This document shows, in pieces, positions 59,394 to 64,000 of a DNA stretch of 64,000 nucleotides. The stretch's first letter is position 1. Every line of letters begins with the position of its first letter. The stretch is from an uncultured Vampirovibrio sp. (GTDB lineage: Bacteria; Cyanobacteriota; Vampirovibrionia; Gastranaerophilales; Gastranaerophilaceae): the NCBI GenBank assembly GCA_910584405.1, contig CAJUAL010000010.1, forward strand, positions 15,351 to 79,350, in the 5' to 3' direction. Under the pieces are notes generated by a model, which did no database searches, was not told where the DNA came from, and saw only the letters and a list, made by a program, of their open reading frames with translations. The translations under genes were made by a program, and so were the position numbers.

Positions 59394-60518
59394 ATGGCAG
59401 ACTATTATGAAATATTAGGAGTATCAAAAGATGCTTCAAAAGACGAAATAAAATCAGCTTTCCGTAAGAAAGCCAGAGAATTACACCCTGATGTAAACAA
59501 AGCCCCTGATGCCGAAGAAAAATTTAAAGAACTTGGCAAAGCATACGAAACATTATCAGACGATAACAAACGTGCAACTTATGACAGATACGGTGAAGAC
59601 GGACTTAAGAATGCAGGTTTTGATACAAACGGTCCGTTTGCAGGAGGTTTTGGCGACCTTAATGATATTTTTGAAAGCTTTTTCGGAGGATTTGGCGGAT
59701 TTGGATTTGGCGGACGACCTGACCCTAACGCTCCTCAACGCGGTGATGACTTAAGATACGATATCAAGTTAAAATTTGAAGATGCGGCTTTTGGTATCAA
59801 CAAAGAAATTAAATTTGACCACCTTGAAGTATGTTCAGACTGTCACGGAACAGGTGCAGAAAAAGGTACCGGCAAAAAGACTTGTCCTCAATGCGGCGGC
59901 TCCGGTCAGATAAAAACAGTTACAAGAACACCTTTAGGTAACTTTGCACAAATAACTTCATGCCCACACTGCCACGGAACAGGTCAAATTATTGAAAAAC
60001 CTTGTAAAACATGTAACGGACAAGGTTTAGTTACAAAAGAAAAGAAAATTGAAATTAAAATCCCTGCCGGTGTTGACAATATGTCAAAAATCAGAGTAAC
60101 CGGCGAAGGTGATTGTGGAATCAACGGCGGACCTAACGGGGACTTATTTGTCGTAATTCATCTGGAAAAACCAGATTATTTCAAACGCGACGGAATAAAT
60201 GTTTTTACCGAATGCGAAATTTCACCTGCTCAAGCAGTTTTAGGTGATGTTGTTACCATAAAAACACTTGATGGCGATAGAGAAATACATATTCCTGCAG
60301 GAATTCAACACGAAAATATCGTAAAAATCAAAGGGGCAGGTATTCCAATAATAACAAAACCTTCTCAAAGAGGTGATCATATTGTTATTGTTAAAATTAA
60401 AATACCTACAAAATTAAGTGAAGAAGAAAAAAATCTTTATACAAGATTATATGAAATCAACGGGGGCAAAAAACCTCAAAAATCAATTATGTCAAAGGTT
60501 AAGGGAGTTTTTAAATAA
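59394..60518 (+). CDS. dnaJ: chaperone protein DnaJ
   Basis: The protein has 374 residues. J domain with HPD (ARELHPDVNK), a Gly/Phe-rich linker (GGFGGFGFGGRP), four CxxCxGxG zinc repeats (CSDCHGTG, CPQCGGSG, CPHCHGTG, CKTCNGQG) and the two C-terminal beta domains are present in order. DnaJ delivers clients to DnaK. Full-length for the family. Confidence 0.98.
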   Translation: MADYYEILGVSKDASKDEIKSAFRKKARELHPDVNKAPDAEEKFKELGKAYETLSDDNKRATYDRYGEDGLKNAGFDTNGPFAGGFGDLNDIFESFFGGFGGFGFGGRPDPNAPQRGDDLRYDIKLKFEDAAFGINKEIKFDHLEVCSDCHGTGAEKGTGKKTCPQCGGSGQIKTVTRTPLGNFAQITSCPHCHGTGQIIEKPCKTCNGQGLVTKEKKIEIKIPAGVDNMSKIRVTGEGDCGINGGPNGDLFVVIHLEKPDYFKRDGINVFTECEISPAQAVLGDVVTIKTLDGDREIHIPAGIQHENIVKIKGAGIPIITKPSQRGDHIVIVKIKIPTKLSEEEKNLYTRLYEINGGKKPQKSIMSKVKGVFK

Positions 60519-60519
60519 T

Positions 60520-61938
60520 ATGCGTAAAATATTAACAGCATTATGTATGGTTTTACTGGCAGGCACCCAGACACTTGCACAGCAAGTTCCGCAATCTGTT
60601 CAGGATTTTGTTAACAAGGATTTTCCCGGTACAAATTTCAGATTTGACGGTGCGATAATTCTGCCTGATAACACAATGTATCTGCCTGTTTTTCCTGCAA
60701 AAACAGAAGATTCGGAAGCCGTAGAAATTAAATCAGCATACCCTGTTAATACAACAATGAAACAAAAACCCGATATGATTATATTAGATAACAATTATGC
60801 ATTATTAAAAGTTATCAATACAAACGGTAAAAAAACTGTTATAAATATGACAGCTCCGCCTGAAGAGCTTCAAAACGGTTTATTACCGCAAGATATTTTA
60901 CTTCCAAAAGGTTTGGTAATCCCTGAATCTTTAAAAGGAATTATCGGAGATATTGATGTCGGAGTAACACAAGAAACAGGTTTGAGAATAAACAACTCAA
61001 GAAACAAAGGTAAAAAATCCGAAACAACTCCTGTTGAACCGCTTAATAATAAAACTTTCTACATCTCAAGCGGAACTAATAAAAATATTCAAGTAATCCA
61101 TACTGATTCTAAAAGTGCTCAATATGCTCTTGAACAAAAACACGTTATTAATGACTTAAAAGCTTACAATAATCAATTTTTACTCGTAACTTATTTTGAT
61201 TCAAAAGTAATGAATATAATTTCACTTATGGATGAAAAAGTTATCAAAGAAGTTAATTTTGAAATTTGTCCTGAGCAAATTCTCATTGATAACGACAAAA
61301 AAATTGCCTATATAACATCAGGTTCTGATTCAAGTGTATATGTTTTCAGTCTTGAAACAATGACACTAAAAAGACAATTAAAAATAAACGGTTTATGTGA
61401 AAAATTTACTCTCTCACAAGACGGAACAAAATTATTCTACGTAGACCGCAACAAAAATGACATCTGGGCAATCGAACTTGATAACAATTATTTATTGAAA
61501 AATATAGGAAGCTTCCCGAATGTATCTAAAATAGCTTACGAAAACGGCAAAATTTATGTTATAAGCCGCACAAAAAACAGACTTGCAATAGTAGACTACG
61601 ATACCAACGAATTTATAACAGAACTTGAAGTTTGCGAAAAACCTGTTGATTTATATGCTCACGATAAAGAATTATTCATTCTTGGAGCACAGGATAATAT
61701 TGTAGAAGTTTTAAACACAGAAGATGATACCATTACAGATAAACTGTTTTTAAACACAAACGCGTTTGCAACACAAATGACACCAATTGATAACAGTGAA
61801 CTCATAATGGTTACAAATGCCCGCTCAGGACTTTATTCGGTTATTGATACAACATTGAAAGAAGTTGTAAAAACAAGCCCGCTTGATGTTCCTGTAAGAG
61901 CAATAGTCATAACAGATAAGGTGAAAACAATAAAATAA
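60520..61938 (+). CDS. secreted beta-propeller protein (YVTN-like)
   Basis: The ATG at 60520 yields a signal peptide (MRKILTALCMVLLAGTQTLA) and 472 residues; the longer frame from 60418 inside dnaJ is less likely. From about residue 185 there are about six short repeats of the YVTN/NHL-type propeller (KIAYITSGSDSSVYVFSLETM, FTLSQDGTKLFYVDRNKNDI, KIYVISRTKNRLAIVDYDTN). Such propellers bind proteins or sugars at the surface. Its stop overlaps the next gene. Function is unknown. Confidence 0.75.
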   Translation: MRKILTALCMVLLAGTQTLAQQVPQSVQDFVNKDFPGTNFRFDGAIILPDNTMYLPVFPAKTEDSEAVEIKSAYPVNTTMKQKPDMIILDNNYALLKVINTNGKKTVINMTAPPEELQNGLLPQDILLPKGLVIPESLKGIIGDIDVGVTQETGLRINNSRNKGKKSETTPVEPLNNKTFYISSGTNKNIQVIHTDSKSAQYALEQKHVINDLKAYNNQFLLVTYFDSKVMNIISLMDEKVIKEVNFEICPEQILIDNDKKIAYITSGSDSSVYVFSLETMTLKRQLKINGLCEKFTLSQDGTKLFYVDRNKNDIWAIELDNNYLLKNIGSFPNVSKIAYENGKIYVISRTKNRLAIVDYDTNEFITELEVCEKPVDLYAHDKELFILGAQDNIVEVLNTEDDTITDKLFLNTNAFATQMTPIDNSELIMVTNARSGLYSVIDTTLKEVVKTSPLDVPVRAIVITDKVKTIK

Positions 61939-62510
61939 TGATAGAAAATTTTGATAATACCACACAAGAAATACTAAAAGAACTTGAAAAAACACAAAAA
62001 GAATTCTGGAATATTTCAAGAACAACCGCAGAGTTTTTATATAACTTAGTTGTTGATTCAAAATCTCAAAGCGTAATAGAAGTCGGCACATCTAACGGCT
62101 ACTCGGGGATTTGGCTTGGTAAAGCCCTAAAAAAAACAGGCGGAAAACTAACAACTATTGAATTTTACGACAAACGTCTTGATATTGCTAAAGAAAATTT
62201 TGCAAAATGCGGAGTATCTGATATTATCGACACAAAAAAAGGTGATGCTGCAACAATTTTGGAATATCTGCCTGAAGATTTTGAAGTAGATTTTGCATTT
62301 ATTGATGCTAACAAAGCCCAATATATAAAATTTTTCCACCTTATAGCACCTCACCTAAAAGTTGGCGGCTATATAGCGTGCGATAATGTTTTATCACATG
62401 CAGCAAAAGTTCAAACATTTATTGATGATATCAACGCAAACCCTGATTATGAAAACGTAATCTTACCGCTTCCTGCAGGGTTATCGTTAGCTAAAAAATT
62501 AAGGGGGTAG
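61938..62510 (+). CDS. class I SAM-dependent O-methyltransferase
   Basis: The protein has 190 residues. The SAM pocket VIEVGTSNGYSGIWLG, the DFAFIDANKAQY block and GGYIACDNVL match the O-methyltransferase family 3 (catechol/caffeoyl-CoA type). The acceptor cannot be told from sequence. Its ATG overlaps the propeller stop (TAATG). A GGGGTAGGGGTAAATA motif overlaps its own stop. Confidence 0.85.
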   Translation: MIENFDNTTQEILKELEKTQKEFWNISRTTAEFLYNLVVDSKSQSVIEVGTSNGYSGIWLGKALKKTGGKLTTIEFYDKRLDIAKENFAKCGVSDIIDTKKGDAATILEYLPEDFEVDFAFIDANKAQYIKFFHLIAPHLKVGGYIACDNVLSHAAKVQTFIDDINANPDYENVILPLPAGLSLAKKLRG

Positions 62511-62562
62511 GGGTAAATAAAAGGAGCAATGAAACCTGACAGTTTAATTAAAGGAGAATTAT

Positions 62563-62877
62563 ATGAGCGAAGATTGTATTTTTTGTAAGATTATAAGAGG
62601 AGATTTCGGAACAGAATTTGTCCACGAAACAGAAAACACTGTTGTATTTAACGATATTAACCCTAAAGCTCCGATTCACATGCTTGTTTGTCCGAAAAAA
62701 CATATAGAATCACTTAATGAATTAGAAGACAAAAACCTTATGGCAGAACTTTTACAAACAGTAAAAGATGTCACTAAAAAAATTGGTCTAAAATCATATA
62801 AAACACAAATAAACACAGGTAAAGAAGCCGGTCAGGAAGTCTTCCACCTTCATATTCATGTTTTAGGCAATAAGTAA
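62563..62877 (+). CDS. HIT-family nucleotide-binding protein (HinT-like)
   Basis: The protein has 104 residues. CIFCKIIRGDF, VFNDINPKAPIHMLVCPKKHI and the catalytic triad HLHIHVLG are typical. HinT-type enzymes hydrolyse AMP-lysine or AMP-NH2-like conjugates. AAAGGAGA lies 8 bases before the ATG. It ends one base before the convergent RgpF-like gene. Confidence 0.92.
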   Translation: MSEDCIFCKIIRGDFGTEFVHETENTVVFNDINPKAPIHMLVCPKKHIESLNELEDKNLMAELLQTVKDVTKKIGLKSYKTQINTGKEAGQEVFHLHIHVLGNK

Positions 62878-62878
62878 T

Positions 62879-63766
62879 TTACCGTTTAATTTTAAATTTT
62901 AAACCTAAAATTGTAATTATTTTGTGCCTTTTATCTTTTGAGTTTCGTATTGAAAATATTTTTTCCAGAATACTCAAATTATTTGATTGCAAATATTTAT
63001 TTAAAGATTTATCCGGTATGCCATAGATTTTATACCCAGAATCATCAGTTAAAATTGTAAATATTCTTTCTAAAGCATGCGCATAAGTACTAATAGAGTT
63101 TGTTGCCGAAATTGTAGCAAAATCATTTTCACACAAATCTGAATTTGCAAGTCTTTTTAAAATACATGCGCGCATAATGAACATAGTTCCAGCCAGAAAA
63201 TATTCATAGTTACTATTAATATTTAATCGTTTTTTCATATCATCCAGCAAAACGGTATCTTCTAACCTATGTTTTTGTAACTTCACCAAGAAAGCCTTAT
63301 CTGAAATAAATCCGATTTTTTTATTAGAGTTAAATATCTTTAATATTTTTAAAAATCTATTAGAATTTAATAACACTGCATTAACCAGCTGGTCACGCCA
63401 AAAAAAGCCTGTAAAATGTTTACCATTATATTTAAAACCCTGAATATGATTTTGTTTATACCTAAAATTTTTAGTATGCATTTTTAAAACATAATCATAC
63501 TTATCTAAATCAACAATTTTTATAACCTGAATAAACGGCCAAATATCATACCCAATATTCTTCACCTCAATAATATTAACATCAGGTTTAAATTCTTTTA
63601 ATCTAAGTAGATTCTTTTCATCTTTTTCACAAACAGTTACATACAAATCCCAATTACAATGAGAGATATTTCTTAACTTATCAATGAAAAAATCCAGTTG
63701 ATCATAATAATACAAATGAAGGTGAACCAAAATATGTTTAGTTTCTAGCGATTTTTTAATAAACAT
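62879..63766 (-). CDS. RgpF-like glycan synthesis protein
   Basis: The protein has 295 residues. HILVHLHLYYYDQLDFFIDKL, then IGYDIWPFIQVI and YDYVLKMHTKNFRY resemble the RgpF (rhamnan synthesis F) family, which acts in polymerising or modifying cell-surface glycans. No membrane segment is evident. The gene's left neighbour is hinT on the other strand, so a larger glycan cluster may continue beyond the window. Confidence 0.8.
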   Translation of the reverse strand: MFIKKSLETKHILVHLHLYYYDQLDFFIDKLRNISHCNWDLYVTVCEKDEKNLLRLKEFKPDVNIIEVKNIGYDIWPFIQVIKIVDLDKYDYVLKMHTKNFRYKQNHIQGFKYNGKHFTGFFWRDQLVNAVLLNSNRFLKILKIFNSNKKIGFISDKAFLVKLQKHRLEDTVLLDDMKKRLNINSNYEYFLAGTMFIMRACILKRLANSDLCENDFATISATNSISTYAHALERIFTILTDDSGYKIYGIPDKSLNKYLQSNNLSILEKIFSIRNSKDKRHKIITILGLKFKIKR

Positions 63767-63805
63767 TTATTTTCTCTGAATTTTTACAACTTAAAGTTCT
63801 GATGA

Positions 63806-63970
63806 CAACAATTTCGACAATTTGTTGCAAAAGTATCCTTCTTTAAATTTAGAATAAACATAATCATAAATAAACCCTAAAATTACAGATATTAATAATA
63901 AGTTATTTATTTAAAAATAGTTACATAATATGCAAATTGAACTGATTGCAACAAATTGTCGAAATTGTTG
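63806..63970. repeat. perfect 25-bp inverted repeat, 115 bases apart
   Basis: The 25 bases at 63806-63830 and the reverse complement at 63946-63970 are identical. Each arm is an imperfect palindrome around CAACAA...TTGTTG. The AT-rich spacer holds no frame. It could be a mini-element, a regulator site pair or the edge of a mobile unit that extends past the window. Confidence 0.55.
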
Positions 63971-64000
63971 CAATATTTTTTATAAAATAAAATTAGCACA

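Overview
The window looks like part of the chromosome of a non-photosynthetic relative of the Cyanobacteria, most likely a gut-type Gastranaerophilales (Melainabacteria / Vampirovibrionia) genome. The lineage call is an inference from protein content, not from a marker phylogeny. The supporting signs are AT-rich DNA, a cyanobacterial-type LdpA-like iron-sulfur protein, a class A serine hydrolase resembling the cyanobacterial DD-peptidase PBP-A, a yggS-sepF pair, several prepilins with the signature GFTLAEVLITLGIIGVVAA, a Gram-negative envelope (BamA, OmpH/Skp), and [FeFe]-hydrogenase maturases HydG and HydF that point to fermentative, anaerobic life. No rRNA, tRNA, CRISPR array, prophage or complete insertion sequence was seen.

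Layout. 1-4.7 kb: a cut-off secreted protein, a LysM protein, a soluble histidine kinase with a REC-GGDEF-REC partner, a small ribbon-helix-helix regulator and a membrane-anchored Hsp20-like protein. 4.7-4.9 kb: a candidate type I toxin-antitoxin locus. 4.9-10.3 kb: ruvC, a divergent XRE/prepilin pair, mtnA, small secreted proteins and hydG. 10.3-14.5 kb: glmU, mutL and an orphan DNA methyltransferase. 14.5-30.6 kb: a long ASQAR-type protein and a miniature relative, a ROK kinase, holA-holB, plsY, a ZIP transporter with a structured leader, yggS-sepF, rplI, a CooC-like ATPase, folD, the PBP-A-like protein, an LdpA-like protein, a phosphopantetheinyl transferase, fba, and a prepilin gene switched off by a run of nine G. 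30.6-44.4 kb: ffh, hydF, rpsO, two MAISPQG paralogues, an unassigned three-gene zinc-finger/membrane operon, a uracil-DNA glycosylase, an alanine symporter, a sugar-type binding protein and a large AMIN-like membrane protein. 44.4-53.7 kb: era, a second XRE/prepilin pair, an acyltransferase, a TPR protein, ispF, a HAD phosphatase, a NUDIX hydrolase and rsmI. 53.8-64 kb: bamA-ompH-udp plus a soluble protein resembling the cytosolic domain of FlhA/SctV, then grpE, dnaJ, a beta-propeller protein, an O-methyltransferase, a HIT protein and an RgpF-like glycan protein.

How the parts work together. Most genes are housekeeping: replication and repair (holA, holB, mutL, ruvC, UDG), translation (rpsO, rplI, ffh, era, rsmI), envelope (glmU, plsY, bamA, ompH) and central metabolism (fba, folD, ispF, mtnA, udp). 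The accessory layer is about the cell surface: three prepilins, two of them facing their own XRE regulator and one carrying a homopolymer switch; a family of exported-looking proteins without signal peptides; and a detached FlhA-type export-gate domain.

Two habits of this genome matter for annotation. Many genes have a -10 box only about six bases before the ATG and no Shine-Dalgarno sequence, so they are probably leaderless. Several others start at TTG or at an internal ATG. Starts below were chosen from promoters, ribosome binding sites and signal peptides. The most noteworthy items are the candidate toxin-antitoxin locus (4665-4908), the G9 tract (30031-30039), the FlhA_C-like fusion (57057-58538), the structured RNA at 20921-21060 and the repeat families.
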